Positions 44,195 through 52,864 of a stretch of 64,000 bases of DNA are shown here, piece after piece. Below the pieces are notes generated by a model, which did no database searches, had not been told where the DNA came from, and was given only the letters and a program-made list of their open reading frames with translations. The stretch comes from Roseateles_E cavernae (GTDB lineage Bacteria; Pseudomonadota; Gammaproteobacteria; Burkholderiales; Burkholderiaceae_C). The translations under genes and the position numbers were made by a program. Within the stretch, counting starts at the first letter, position 1, and the number at the start of each line of letters is the position of its first letter. The stretch lies in the NCBI RefSeq assembly GCF_040187885.1, contig NZ_JBDPLH010000004.1, positions 186,001 through 250,000 of the forward strand, given 5' to 3'.

Positions 44195-44854
44195 ATGAAA
44201 CGATTCCTGCTTTCCGCCTGCATTGCCGCCTTGCTGCCCGCGCTGGCCCTGGCCCAGACGGCCAATCCGAACGCCAAGGTCGACCCCAAGAACAACAAGG
44301 TCAGCCGCCCCGTCGTCGAGAAACCCAAGCAGAAGCTGATGACGCGCGATGAATTGCGCGCCTGCCTGACGACCTTCGACAAGAACGAGACCGACGCCAA
44401 GGACATCAAGGCCGCCCAGGCCGCGAATGCCCAGGAGCGTGCCGAGATGGTCAAGTCCAAGGAAGAGCTGACCCAGCAGGGCACCGCGCTGACCACCACC
44501 GGCGCCGAGCTGAAGGCCGAACGCGAAGAGCTGATCAAGGGCCAGGAAGTGATCAAGGCCCAACTGCCCAAGATGGAGCGCCCGGACGCCGAGAAGGTGC
44601 TGGCCGACTACAAGGCCAAGGCGGCCGCGCACGACGCCCGGATCGATGCCTTCAACGCCAGCAAGACCAAGTACAGCGCCGACGCCAAGGCCTTCGACGC
44701 CAAGGTCGAGAAGCACAATGCCGATACCCAGGCCCTGCAGGCCCGCGCCGAAGCGCATCTGGACAAGGTCGACGACTGGAAGGAAGACTGCAGCAAGAAG
44801 CCCTATGACGAGGCCGACGAGATCGCCGTCAAGAAAGAGCTGGGCCTGAAGTAA
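44195..44854 (+). CDS. Secreted coiled-coil protein, unknown function
   Basis: 219 residues. Residues 1-20 are a signal peptide (LLSACIAALLPALALAQ). The remainder is highly charged and alpha-helical, with heptad-like A/K/E/D patterns over about 50-200 (AEMVKSKEELTQQG, AERE ELIKGQEVIKAQL, AKAFDAKVEKHNADTQALQ). It has two cysteines, RACLTTF and EDCSKKP, which could pair to close the helical bundle. It would be periplasmic. I do not recognise a family beyond similar hypothetical proteins expected in Burkholderiales. A terminator follows at 44878-44909. Confidence 0.75.
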   Translation: MKRFLLSACIAALLPALALAQTANPNAKVDPKNNKVSRPVVEKPKQKLMTRDELRACLTTFDKNETDAKDIKAAQAANAQERAEMVKSKEELTQQGTALTTTGAELKAEREELIKGQEVIKAQLPKMERPDAEKVLADYKAKAAAHDARIDAFNASKTKYSADAKAFDAKVEKHNADTQALQARAEAHLDKVDDWKEDCSKKPYDEADEIAVKKELGLK

Positions 44855-44877
44855 GTCACCGGACCGCACGGTTTTTG

Positions 44878-44909
44878 AACGGCGCCACCCCCACCGGGCT
44901 GGCGCCGTT
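44878..44909 (+). terminator. Rho-independent terminator
   Basis: Arms AACGGCGCCA (44878-44887) and TGGCGCCGTT (44900-44909) form a perfect 10-bp stem with a 12-base loop. It lies 24 bases after the coiled-coil gene and before oligopeptidase A, and ends with a short T-run (GTTTCT). Confidence 0.75.
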
Positions 44910-44978
44910 TCTACAATCGCGCCACCCCAACAACACCATGGCGGCGCCACCCCTGCCGCCATCACAGTGAGACAAGGC

Positions 44979-47024
44979 ATGAGCAACCCCCTGCTGCAAG
45001 ACTGGAACACCCCCTACGGCCTGCCGCCTTTTGCCCGGATCGAGGCCGCGCATTTCGCGCCGGCCTTCGAGGCGGCGCTGGCCGAGCACCGCGCCGAGCT
45101 CGATGCGATCGCCCAGCAGAGCGCCACGCCGAGCTTCGAGAACACCCTGGCGGCGTTCGACCGCAGCGGCCGCCTGCTGACCCGGCTCGAGCATCTGTTC
45201 TACACCTTGGCCGCCTCGGCCACCTCGCCCGAGCTGCAGGCCGCCCAGCGTGCGCTGGCCGCCCCGCTGGCCGCGCATGGCAATGCCGTCTATATGCATG
45301 CCGAGCTGTTCAAGCGCGTGGACGCGCTGCATGCCGAACGCCAGGCCCTGGGCCTGGCGCCTGAGCAGCTGCGCCTGCTGGAGCGTGTGCATCTGGACTT
45401 TGTGCGCGCCGGCGCCAAGCTGCAGGGCGAGTCGCAGCGCCGCTATGCTCAGGTGGTCGAGCGCCTGGCCGAGCTGCACACGCTGTTTGCGCAGAACGTG
45501 CTGGCCGACGAAAGCGGCTATCAGCTGCTGCTGCAGGGTGAGGACGAGCTGGCCGGTCTGCCGGACTTCGTGCGTGCCGCCGCGCGCCAGGCCGCCGTCG
45601 ATCGTGGCCTGGGCGAGGGCGTCCATGCGATCACCCTGTCGCGCTCGCATATCGTGCCCTTCCTGACCTTCAGCGAACGCCGCGATCTGCGCGAGCAGGC
45701 CTGGCGCGCCTGGGTGGGCCGCGGGGAAAAAGCCGGCGAGACCGACAACCGCGCGGTGGCCCAGCAGATTCTGAGCCTGCGCAACGAGCAGGCCCGCCTG
45801 CACGGCCATGCCTGCTATGCCGACTATGCGCTGGCCGACACCATGGCCGGCACACGCGCGGCGGTGCAGGGCCTGCTGACCCAGGTCTGGGAGCCGGCCA
45901 AGGCCGCCGCCGAGGGCGAGCGCCAGCTGCTTGAAGGCATGATGGCTTCGCTGGGCCACCGCTTCGAGCTGCAGGCCTGGGACTGGCGCTTCTATGCCGA
46001 GAAGGTGCGCAAGGCCCGCTACGATCTCGACGAGGCCGAGGTCAAGCCCTACTTCCCGCTGGATGCGATGGTGCAGGCCCTGTTCGATTGCGCCGGCCGT
46101 CTGTTCGGCCTGCGCTTCGTCGCCAAGCCCGAGGTCGCCGGCTATCACGCCGATGTCAAGGTCTACGAGGTGCAGGGGGCCGACGGCGCGCCGCGCGGCG
46201 TCTTTTTGCAGGACAACTTCGCCCGCGCGACCAAGCGCAGCGGCGCCTGGATGAACGCCTTGCGCTGGCAGGCCCGCAACGAGATCGGCGCGATCCCGGT
46301 GATCCTGAACAACAACAACTTTGCCAAGGGCGCGCCCGGCGAGCCGACGCTGCTGAGTTTCGACGACGCCCGCACGCTGTTCCACGAGTTCGGCCATGGC
46401 CTGCACGGCCTGCTGTCCAATGTCGAGTACGAGCGCCTGTCGGGCACCCAGGTGCTGCGCGACTTTGTCGAGCTGCCCTCGCAGCTGTTCGAGCACTGGA
46501 TGAGCGAGCCCGAGGTGCTGAGGAAGCATGCCCGCCACTACCAGACCGGCGCGGTGATCCCCGACGCGCTGCTGGCCAAGCTGAAGGCCGCCGAGCTGTT
46601 CAACCAGGGCTATGAGACGGTGCGCTACACCGCCAGCGCCCTGGTCGACATGGCCGTGCATTCGCTGACCGACGAGCAAGGCCCGGACATCACCGAGTTC
46701 GAGGCCCGGACCATGGCGGCCTACGGCCTGCCGGCCGCAATCGGCATGAACCACCGGCTGGCGCATTTCCAGCACCTGTTCGCCGGCAGCGGCTATGCCG
46801 CCGGCTACTACGTCTATATGTGGGCCGAGGTGCTGGATGCCGATGGCTACGAGGCCTTTGTCGAGGCGGGCAGCCCCTTCGACCCCCAGGTCGCGCAGGC
46901 CCTGCTGAACCATATCTACGCCAGCGGCAACAGCCGCGAGCCGCGCGAGGCCTACCGGGCCTTCCGGGGTCGTGATGCGGTGGTGGCGCCGATGCTGCGG
47001 GGCCGGGGTCTGCTGCCGGCCTGA
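44979..47024 (+). CDS. prlC: Oligopeptidase A (M3 family zinc peptidase)
   Basis: 681 residues, the normal OpdA length. The zinc site LFHEFGHGLHGLLS is present, with the third ligand downstream in the LVELPSQLFEHW segment typical of M3 (here FVELPSQLFEHWM). It opens NPLLQDWNTPYGLPPFARIEAAHF, a signature start. It degrades short peptides and signal peptide remnants in the cytoplasm. The ATG at 44979 was chosen over a GTG four codons upstream because of the AAGG before it. Confidence 0.95.
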   Translation: MSNPLLQDWNTPYGLPPFARIEAAHFAPAFEAALAEHRAELDAIAQQSATPSFENTLAAFDRSGRLLTRLEHLFYTLAASATSPELQAAQRALAAPLAAHGNAVYMHAELFKRVDALHAERQALGLAPEQLRLLERVHLDFVRAGAKLQGESQRRYAQVVERLAELHTLFAQNVLADESGYQLLLQGEDELAGLPDFVRAAARQAAVDRGLGEGVHAITLSRSHIVPFLTFSERRDLREQAWRAWVGRGEKAGETDNRAVAQQILSLRNEQARLHGHACYADYALADTMAGTRAAVQGLLTQVWEPAKAAAEGERQLLEGMMASLGHRFELQAWDWRFYAEKVRKARYDLDEAEVKPYFPLDAMVQALFDCAGRLFGLRFVAKPEVAGYHADVKVYEVQGADGAPRGVFLQDNFARATKRSGAWMNALRWQARNEIGAIPVILNNNNFAKGAPGEPTLLSFDDARTLFHEFGHGLHGLLSNVEYERLSGTQVLRDFVELPSQLFEHWMSEPEVLRKHARHYQTGAVIPDALLAKLKAAELFNQGYETVRYTASALVDMAVHSLTDEQGPDITEFEARTMAAYGLPAAIGMNHRLAHFQHLFAGSGYAAGYYVYMWAEVLDADGYEAFVEAGSPFDPQVAQALLNHIYASGNSREPREAYRAFRGRDAVVAPMLRGRGLLPA

Positions 47025-47049
47025 TCGACCGGGATCGGGCGGATCGGTT

Positions 47050-47472
47050 TCAGGCCTTGCCGAAGCGGGCGTCCAGCCCGCTCAGAAAGGCCTTGAAGTC
47101 GATCGGCTTGGTCCAGTAGTCGGTGAAGCCCGCCTCGCGGGCGCGCCGGATGTCCTCGGGCATCGCGTTGGCCGACAGCGCGATGCAGGGGATGGCGGCG
47201 GTCTGCGCATCGGCGCGCAGCAGCTGCAATACCTCGTAACCATTGAAGTCGGGCAGTTGCATATCCAACAGGATTAGGTCCGGCTGCATGGTCCGTGCGC
47301 GCGCCAGACCGCGGCCACCATCCTCTTCGCAGACCAGCTGGAGCAGCGGACGCTGCGCCACCAACTCCTGCACCACCAGCTGATTGACCGGGTTGTCCTC
47401 GATATAGAGCAGCTTGCCGGCGCCGGCAGGCTGGCCAGAGGGGATGGGTCTGATGGGGCTGAACTCTGTCAC
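47050..47472 (-). CDS. Stand-alone receiver-domain response regulator
   Basis: 140 residues from a GTG at 47472, nine bases after GGAG; there is no ATG in a sensible place. The whole protein is a receiver: LLYIEDNPVNQ with the acidic pocket, the phosphoacceptor aspartate in LILLDMQLPDFNGYEVL, ALSANAMPEDI, and the lysine in YWTKPIDF. There is no output domain, like CheY or receivers that serve phosphorelays of hybrid kinases. No kinase is adjacent. It could act with the hybrid kinases elsewhere in the genome; the link is unknown. It is divergent from pfkA. Confidence 0.88.
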   Translation of the reverse strand: MTEFSPIRPIPSGQPAGAGKLLYIEDNPVNQLVVQELVAQRPLLQLVCEEDGGRGLARARTMQPDLILLDMQLPDFNGYEVLQLLRADAQTAAIPCIALSANAMPEDIRRAREAGFTDYWTKPIDFKAFLSGLDARFGKA

Positions 47473-47548
47473 TCGCGGGTCTCCGGGGCTACGACTACAA
47501 ATGTAGCGCCTGACGTGGCAGCATGGATCCATTCGTGGGAGTGATGAC

Positions 47549-48586
47549 ATGCATGTGGGAATTCTGACCGGCGGTGGAGATTGCCCGGGCCTGAACGCGG
47601 TGATACGGGCGCTGACCCTGGCGCTGACCGAGGCCGGCGGCGTGCGCGTCAGCGGCATACGGCAGGGTTTTCTGGGCCTGCTGGAAGACCGGGTGCAGCC
47701 GCTCGACGCCGCCCGGCTGCGCGGCCTGATCAACCAGGGCGGCACCGTGCTGGGCAGCCACAACCGGGCCGATCCCTTTGCCTATTTCGGCGCCGGCGGT
47801 GCCGACTGCTCGGCCCGGGCGCTGGACTGCCTGCAGCGCCATGGCATCGAGGTGCTGGTGGCCGTCGGCGGCGACGGCACGATGACGATCGCCGAGCGCT
47901 TTGCGCGCCTGGGCGTGCCGGTGGTGGGCGTGCCCAAGACCATAGACAACGATCTGATGCACAACGAGCGCAGCTTCGGCTTCGACAGCGCGGTGGCGGT
48001 GGTGGCCGATGCGCTGGAGCGGCTGAGCACCACGGCGCGCAGCCATGGCCGCGTGATGGTGCTGGAGACCATGGGCCGGCATGCCGGCTGGATCGCGCTG
48101 GAGGGCGGGCTGGCCGGCGGTGCCGACGCCATCGTGCTGCCCGAGCTGGGCTATGACGGCCAGGCGCTGGCCGCGCTGTGCGAGCGGCGCAGCCGCGAGC
48201 AGGGCTATGCGCTGGTCTGCGTGGCCGAGGGCGTCAAGCTCGCCGCCGCAGGCGAGAGCGCGGGCGCGGGCGAGACGGTCGGTCAGCGGCTGATGCAAGA
48301 CCTGGCCCCGCGCCTGGGCCCCGAGGCCGAGCTGCGCTACACCTTGCTGGGCCATCTGCAGCGCGGCGGTGCACCGACCGCCTTCGACCGGGTGCTCGCC
48401 ACCCGCTTCGGCGTGCAGGCGGCGCAACTGGTGCTGCAGCGCCGCCATGGGCAGATGGTGGCCCTGCAGGGTGATCGCTGCGTGGCCGTGAGCCTGACCG
48501 ATGTGGCCGGGGCCAGCCGCCTGGTGCCGCTCGATCATGAGCTGATGCAGGCGGCGCGTTGCCTGGGTGTGCTGGCCAATCCCTGA
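47549..48586 (+). CDS. 6-phosphofructokinase (group III-like, ATP-type glycine with PPi-type lysine)
   Basis: 345 residues. The nucleotide site opens ILTGGGDCPGLNAVIR. The specificity motif is GGDGT, with Gly110 where ATP-dependent enzymes have glycine and PPi enzymes have aspartate. The catalytic motif is PKTIDNDL, with Lys130 where classical bacterial ATP enzymes have glycine and PPi enzymes have lysine. This Gly/Lys pair is the feature of the mixed group III enzymes, which are usually ATP-dependent. Other blocks: SFGFDSAVA, MGRHAGWIALEGGLAGGAD, GHLQRGGAPTAFDR. It phosphorylates fructose 6-phosphate in glycolysis. No other glycolytic gene is nearby. Confidence 0.9.
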   Translation: MHVGILTGGGDCPGLNAVIRALTLALTEAGGVRVSGIRQGFLGLLEDRVQPLDAARLRGLINQGGTVLGSHNRADPFAYFGAGGADCSARALDCLQRHGIEVLVAVGGDGTMTIAERFARLGVPVVGVPKTIDNDLMHNERSFGFDSAVAVVADALERLSTTARSHGRVMVLETMGRHAGWIALEGGLAGGADAIVLPELGYDGQALAALCERRSREQGYALVCVAEGVKLAAAGESAGAGETVGQRLMQDLAPRLGPEAELRYTLLGHLQRGGAPTAFDRVLATRFGVQAAQLVLQRRHGQMVALQGDRCVAVSLTDVAGASRLVPLDHELMQAARCLGVLANP

Positions 48587-48661
48587 GGGCGCCGGCAGCA
48601 CCGGTTTTCAATTGATGCCATCATCTGGCCCTGCAATCCCGCCAGCCTGATCGATTTCGCG

Positions 48662-49414
48662 ATGACAGCTCCAACGCAAAAATTCGCCGCCGTGACCGGC
48701 GCCGGCAGCGGCATCGGCCGGGCCTGCGCCCAGGCCCTGGCCGGCGCCGGCTACCGCGTGGCCCTGCTGGGCCGGCGCATGGAGGCGCTGGAGGAAACCG
48801 CCGCGGCGGCGCCCGAGCGCTATCTGCTGCTGCCCACCGATGTCAGCCAGCCGCAGGCGGTGGCCCTGGCCTTCGAGCGCATCCGTGAAGCGTTCGGCCG
48901 GCTCGATCTGCTGTTCAACAACGCCGGCATGTCGGCGCGCGGCGTCTGTATCGACGAGCTGCCGTTCGAGCAATGGCAGGCGGTGGTCGACGTCAACCTG
49001 ACCGGCAGCTTCCTCTGCGCCCAGGCGGCTTTTCGTCTGATGAAGGCCCAGCAGCCCCAGGGCGGCCGCATCATCAACAACGGCTCGATCTCGGCCCATG
49101 CGCCGCGTCCCAATTCCGCCCCCTACACCTCGACCAAGCATGCGATCACCGGTCTGACCAAATCGCTGTCGCTGGACGGCCGGCCGTTCGACATCGCCTG
49201 CGGCCAGCTCGATATCGGCAATGCGCTGACCGAGATGGCGCGGCCTATGACCCAGGGCGTGCGCCAGGCCAACGGCGAGATCGCCGTCGAGGCGACAATG
49301 GATGTGGCCCATGTGGCCAGCGCGCTGCTCTATATGGCCGGCCTGCCGCTGCAGGCCAATGTGCAGAACATGACCGTGATGGCGACGAAGATGCCCTTTG
49401 TCGGCCGCGGTTGA
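48662..49414 (+). CDS. Short-chain dehydrogenase/reductase, classical type
   Basis: 250 residues. Classical SDR features are complete: TGAGSGIGRA (12-21), NNAG, the catalytic serine of GSISAHAP and the YTSTK pair (Y-x-x-x-K). It contrasts with the SDR at 5.3 kb, in which these residues are changed. The substrate cannot be read; it reduces or oxidises an alcohol/ketone with NAD(P)H. It lies 75 bases after pfkA with a weak hairpin between (CCGG ... CCGG then TTTT, around 48593-48607). Confidence 0.9.
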   Translation: MTAPTQKFAAVTGAGSGIGRACAQALAGAGYRVALLGRRMEALEETAAAAPERYLLLPTDVSQPQAVALAFERIREAFGRLDLLFNNAGMSARGVCIDELPFEQWQAVVDVNLTGSFLCAQAAFRLMKAQQPQGGRIINNGSISAHAPRPNSAPYTSTKHAITGLTKSLSLDGRPFDIACGQLDIGNALTEMARPMTQGVRQANGEIAVEATMDVAHVASALLYMAGLPLQANVQNMTVMATKMPFVGRG

Positions 49415-49432
49415 CTTCGTAAAGGATAGGTT

Positions 49433-49705
49433 TTGCTGTCTGCTGTTGTTACGTTTGCCCTGCGTCTGCTGCTCGCGGTCGCCACCGTCGTGCTGGTGCT
49501 GGGCCTGATGGCCGTGGCCCTGGTGACGATGCTGGGCCTGATGCTGTGGAGTCTGGTGCGGGGCCGCAAGCCCGTCATCGATGTCTCGGGCTTTGCCCGT
49601 GCGCGCCAGCAGTTCCGCCGTGGTGCCGCAGCCAGGACCATGGGCGAGGTCGTCGATGTCGAGGTGCGCGAGGTCAAGCCCTCGCAGCCGCGGCTGGAGC
49701 CCTGA
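49433..49705 (+). CDS. Small membrane protein, unknown
   Basis: 90 residues starting with TTG at 49433, with AAAGGA about eight bases upstream and no better start. Residues 3-42 are hydrophobic, forming one long or two short membrane helices (LRLLLAVATVVLVLGLMAVA), followed by a basic cytoplasmic part (RGRKPVIDVSGFARARQQFRR) and a short acidic tail. I know no named family for it. It lies 18 bases after the SDR gene and converges with rsgA three bases beyond its stop. Confidence 0.7.
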   Translation: MLSAVVTFALRLLLAVATVVLVLGLMAVALVTMLGLMLWSLVRGRKPVIDVSGFARARQQFRRGAAARTMGEVVDVEVREVKPSQPRLEP

Positions 49706-49708
49706 GCC

Positions 49709-50617
49709 TCACCAGCGCTTGGCGCCCAGCTCCTGCAGGATCTCGCCATAGATGCGGAAGCGCGAGGGGCTGATCAGACCGGCCGCGGCGGCGGCACGGA
49801 CGCCGCAGTCCGGCTCATGCTGGTGGGTGCAGTTGTAGAAACGGCAGTGGTCGGCATGCCGGCGCAGGTCCGGCATCAAGAGCGGCAGCTGTTCGGCCGT
49901 GATCTGCTGCAGGCCGAATTCCTGGAAGCCCGGTGAGTCGATCAGCGCGGTCTGGCGCTGTGCGTCGACCCAGTACCACTGCGTCGTCGTCGTCGTGTGC
50001 CGGCCCGAATTCAGCGCCTGCGAGATCTCGCCGATCTGCGCCTTGGCATCGGGGATCAAGAGATTGATCAGCGTGCTTTTGCCGGTGCCGCTAGGCCCCA
50101 GCACAAAGGTGCGCTTGCCTTCCAGCCAGGGCGAGAGCAGGGCGCTGGAGCCGACCGGGTCGGCCTTCAGCGCGACCTCCATCACCTCCAGCCCCATCTC
50201 GCGGTAGGGCAGCAGGCGTTCGCGGGCCTGCTCGGTGCCCGGCAGGTCGGTCTTGTTCAAGGCGATGCGCACCGCGATGCCGGCGCTCTCGGCCGCGATC
50301 AGTGCGCGGCACAGCTGGCTCTCGCTGAACACCGGCTCCACCGCGACCAGGATCAGCAGCTGATCGAGATTGGCGGCGAAACTCTTGGTCTTCCACTCGT
50401 CCTGTCGGAACAGCAGATTGCGGCGCGGCTCGACGGCCTCGATCACCCCCTCGTCCGAACCCGACGGTGCCCAGCGCACCTGGTCGCCGACCACGCAGTC
50501 GCTCTTCTTGCCGCGCGGATGACAGACCAGGCGACGGCCGTCGGCGTCTTCGACGATGTAGTGCCGGCCGTGGCCGCGCACCACCAGACCGAGGTCCAGC
50601 GCGTTGAATTTGCTCAT
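49709..50617 (-). CDS. rsgA: Ribosome small-subunit-dependent GTPase A
   Basis: 302 residues. It has the OB-fold start (GLVVRGHGRHYIVED ... RGKKSDCVVGDQVRW), then a circularly permuted GTPase with G4 (LNKTDL) before G1 (GPSGTGKST) and G3 (DSPGF). The C-terminal zinc site has Cys, His and Cys residues in CRFYNCTHQHEPDCGV. It assists late 30S subunit maturation. Its start overlaps the stop of the pterin dehydratase gene (ATGA), and that gene overlaps the M48 protease gene, so the three are coupled. rsgA and orn are neighbours in many proteobacteria; here orn is divergent and close by. Confidence 0.95.
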   Translation of the reverse strand: MSKFNALDLGLVVRGHGRHYIVEDADGRRLVCHPRGKKSDCVVGDQVRWAPSGSDEGVIEAVEPRRNLLFRQDEWKTKSFAANLDQLLILVAVEPVFSESQLCRALIAAESAGIAVRIALNKTDLPGTEQARERLLPYREMGLEVMEVALKADPVGSSALLSPWLEGKRTFVLGPSGTGKSTLINLLIPDAKAQIGEISQALNSGRHTTTTTQWYWVDAQRQTALIDSPGFQEFGLQQITAEQLPLLMPDLRRHADHCRFYNCTHQHEPDCGVRAAAAAGLISPSRFRIYGEILQELGAKRW

Positions 50618-50952
50618 CCGGCCGTGGCCTCGGGCAGGGCACTCACTTGAGCGGCGCAGATGAAATCGTTGGGGGTCAGGCCTTGCGCCGAATGGGTACT
50701 GAAGCTGACGGTGCAGGCATCGAAGCCGACCATCATCTCCGGGTGATGGTCCTGCGCATGGGCGATCTCGGCCACCGCGTTGACGAAGGCCATGGTCTGG
50801 TAGAAGTTCTCAAAATCGAAGCGCCGCCCGATCACCTTGTGCTCGGTGTCGGCGGCCCAGCCGGGCGTCTGTGCCAGCCAGTCGGCCAGCTGTTCGAGCG
50901 GCAGGGCCTCGCGCTGGGGCGTGCATTGGGCAAGAAGAAGATTCATGGTCAT
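50614..50952 (-). CDS. 4a-hydroxytetrahydrobiopterin dehydratase (PCD/DCoH)
   Basis: 112 residues. The family pattern is clear: GRRFDFENFYQTMAFVNAVAEIAHAQDHHPEMMV with the DHHPE active-site histidines, then VSFSTHSAQGLTPNDF. It regenerates the pterin cofactor of aromatic amino acid hydroxylases, or serves in pterin recycling. The start at 50952 overlaps the M48 gene stop (ATGA) and its end overlaps rsgA (ATGA). No phenylalanine hydroxylase gene is in the window. Confidence 0.95.
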   Translation of the reverse strand: MTMNLLLAQCTPQREALPLEQLADWLAQTPGWAADTEHKVIGRRFDFENFYQTMAFVNAVAEIAHAQDHHPEMMVGFDACTVSFSTHSAQGLTPNDFICAAQVSALPEATAG

Positions 50953-52238
50953 GTCGTCTGCAGCGCGGCCAGGCGTTCGCTGGCCGGCGGGTGGGAGTAG
51001 TAAAAGCGCGCGTAGACCGGGTCCGGCGTCAAGGTGCCGGCATTGTCCTCGTGCAGCTTCAAGAGCGCGGCGGCCAGATCGGCGCCGCTGGCCTGGGCGC
51101 AGGCATAGGCATCGGCCTGGAACTCGTCCTTGCGCGACAGGCGGCTGGCCAGCGGCGTGAAGAAGAAGCCGAACACCGGCAGCACCAGCATGAAGAGCAG
51201 CAGGGCCAGCACGTCATTGGGCGCCGCCAGATTCGGCTGCACGCCGAAGGCCAGGTAGAAGCCCAGCTGGCGCGACAACCAGCCCAGCAGCGCGAAGCCG
51301 GCCAGGCTCAAGGCGAACATCAGGACCATGCGCTTGAGCACATGCTTGTGCTTGAAATGGCCCAGCTCGTGGGCCAGCACCGCCTCGACCTCGGGCCCGC
51401 TGAGGCGCTGCAGCAGCGTGTCGAAGAAGACCACGCGCTTGGCCGCACCGATGCCGGTGAAGTAGGCATTGCCATGGGCCGAGCGGCGGCTGCCGTCCAT
51501 CACGAACAGGCCTTTGGCGGCGAAGCCGCAGCGCTGCATCAAGCCCTCGACCCGGCTGCGCAGACCCTCGTCGGCCAGTGGCTCGAACTTGTTGAACAGC
51601 GGCGCGATCACGGTGGGGTAGAGCACCAGGATCAGCAGATTGAAGCCCATCCAGGCGCCCCAGGCCCACAACCACCACAGCCCGCCGGCCGCGCCCATCA
51701 GCCACAGGATCAGCGCCGCGATCGGCAGGCCGATCAGCGCGCCGACCAGCGCGCTCTTGGCGGCGTCGGCCAGATAGAGCCGCCAGCTCATGCGGTTGAA
51801 ACCGAAGCGCTGCTCGATGCGAAAGGTGTTGTAGAGCTCGAAGGGCAGGTCCAGCAGCGCGCCGATCACGCTGAAGGCCAGCAGCAGCGCCAGCTGGTAG
51901 GCCATGCCACCCCAGTGCGGCGCCACCCATGCATAGACCCGCAGATTCAGCGCGTCCAGCCCGCCCAGCAGGGTCCAGCCCAGCAGCACGGCGGCATTGA
52001 AGGCCATCGCCAGCAGCCCGAAACGGCTGCGCGCCACCGTGTAGTCGGCGGCCTTCTGATGCGCGGCCAGCGGCACGGTGGCGGCAAAGGCGGCCGGCAC
52101 CTGGTCGCGGTGCCGCATCACATGGCGCACCTGGCGGGTCGACAGCCAGAGCTTCAGCGCCAGCGACAGCAGCAGCGCGGCAGCAAAGACCAGGCTCAGC
52201 GCGGTCGGGTGGATGGGAGGGAGTTGGAACGGGAACAT
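50949..52238 (-). CDS. M48 family membrane metallopeptidase, Ste24/CAAX-protease-like
   Basis: 429 residues from the ATG at 52238. It has about six to seven membrane helices and the zinc motif VLAHELGHFKHKH (HExxH), with the third ligand in KDEFQADAYACAQ. The pattern FELYNTFRIEQRFGFNRMS and MDGSRRSAHGNAYFTG is that of Ste24-type M48 proteases rather than the shorter HtpX. The bacterial function is not well defined; quality control of membrane proteins is likely. It is first of the coupled M48-pterin dehydratase-rsgA unit and divergent from orn (53 bases between starts). Confidence 0.93.
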   Translation of the reverse strand: MFPFQLPPIHPTALSLVFAAALLLSLALKLWLSTRQVRHVMRHRDQVPAAFAATVPLAAHQKAADYTVARSRFGLLAMAFNAAVLLGWTLLGGLDALNLRVYAWVAPHWGGMAYQLALLLAFSVIGALLDLPFELYNTFRIEQRFGFNRMSWRLYLADAAKSALVGALIGLPIAALILWLMGAAGGLWWLWAWGAWMGFNLLILVLYPTVIAPLFNKFEPLADEGLRSRVEGLMQRCGFAAKGLFVMDGSRRSAHGNAYFTGIGAAKRVVFFDTLLQRLSGPEVEAVLAHELGHFKHKHVLKRMVLMFALSLAGFALLGWLSRQLGFYLAFGVQPNLAAPNDVLALLLFMLVLPVFGFFFTPLASRLSRKDEFQADAYACAQASGADLAAALLKLHEDNAGTLTPDPVYARFYYSHPPASERLAALQTT

Positions 52239-52291
52239 GGACTGAAGTGTAGGGCTGCGACAATATGCGCCGACAAAGACGAGGAATCCCA

Positions 52292-52855
52292 ATGAGTGAT
52301 ATCGCCACCCTGGCCAGCCACGAGCAAAACCTGATCTGGATCGATCTCGAGATGACCGGTCTCTACCCCGATCGCGACCGCATCATCGAGGTGGCCGTGG
52401 TCGTCACCGATGCCAATCTGACGACCCGCGTCGAAGGCCCGGTGTTCGCGATCCACCAGAGCGACGCGACGCTGGATGCGATGGACAACTGGAACAAGGG
52501 CACGCACGGCAAGAGCGGCTTGATCGACCGGGTCAAGGCCTCGACCGTCAGCGAGGAGCAGGCCGCCGCCGAGGTGATCGCATTCCTGAAACAGTATGTG
52601 CCGGCCGGCAAATCGCCGATGTGCGGCAACAGCATCTGCCAGGACCGCCGCTTCCTGGCCAATTACATGCCCAGCCTGGAAGACTTCTTCCACTATCGCA
52701 ATCTGGACGTGTCGACCCTGAAGGAGCTGGCGCGGCGCTGGAAGCCCGGCCTCATCGAAGGCTTCAAGAAGGCCCAGGCGCACACCGCGCTGGCCGACAT
52801 TCACGAGTCCATCGACGAGCTGGTCTATTACCGCGAGCATCTGCTGAGCCTCTGA
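52292..52855 (+). CDS. orn: Oligoribonuclease
   Basis: 187 residues, the usual Orn length. It has the DEDDh exonuclease motifs: LIWIDLEMTGLYPDRDRIIE (exo I), GNSICQDRRFLANYMP (exo II) and the HTALADIHESIDEL segment (exo III). It degrades 2-5-mer RNA and pGpG, and so completes mRNA and cyclic di-GMP turnover. The ATG at 52292 has GAGGAA upstream. It is followed by the PabB-PabC gene after nine bases. Confidence 0.97.
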   Translation: MSDIATLASHEQNLIWIDLEMTGLYPDRDRIIEVAVVVTDANLTTRVEGPVFAIHQSDATLDAMDNWNKGTHGKSGLIDRVKASTVSEEQAAAEVIAFLKQYVPAGKSPMCGNSICQDRRFLANYMPSLEDFFHYRNLDVSTLKELARRWKPGLIEGFKKAQAHTALADIHESIDELVYYREHLLSL

Positions 52856-52864
52856 GAGAGTTCC

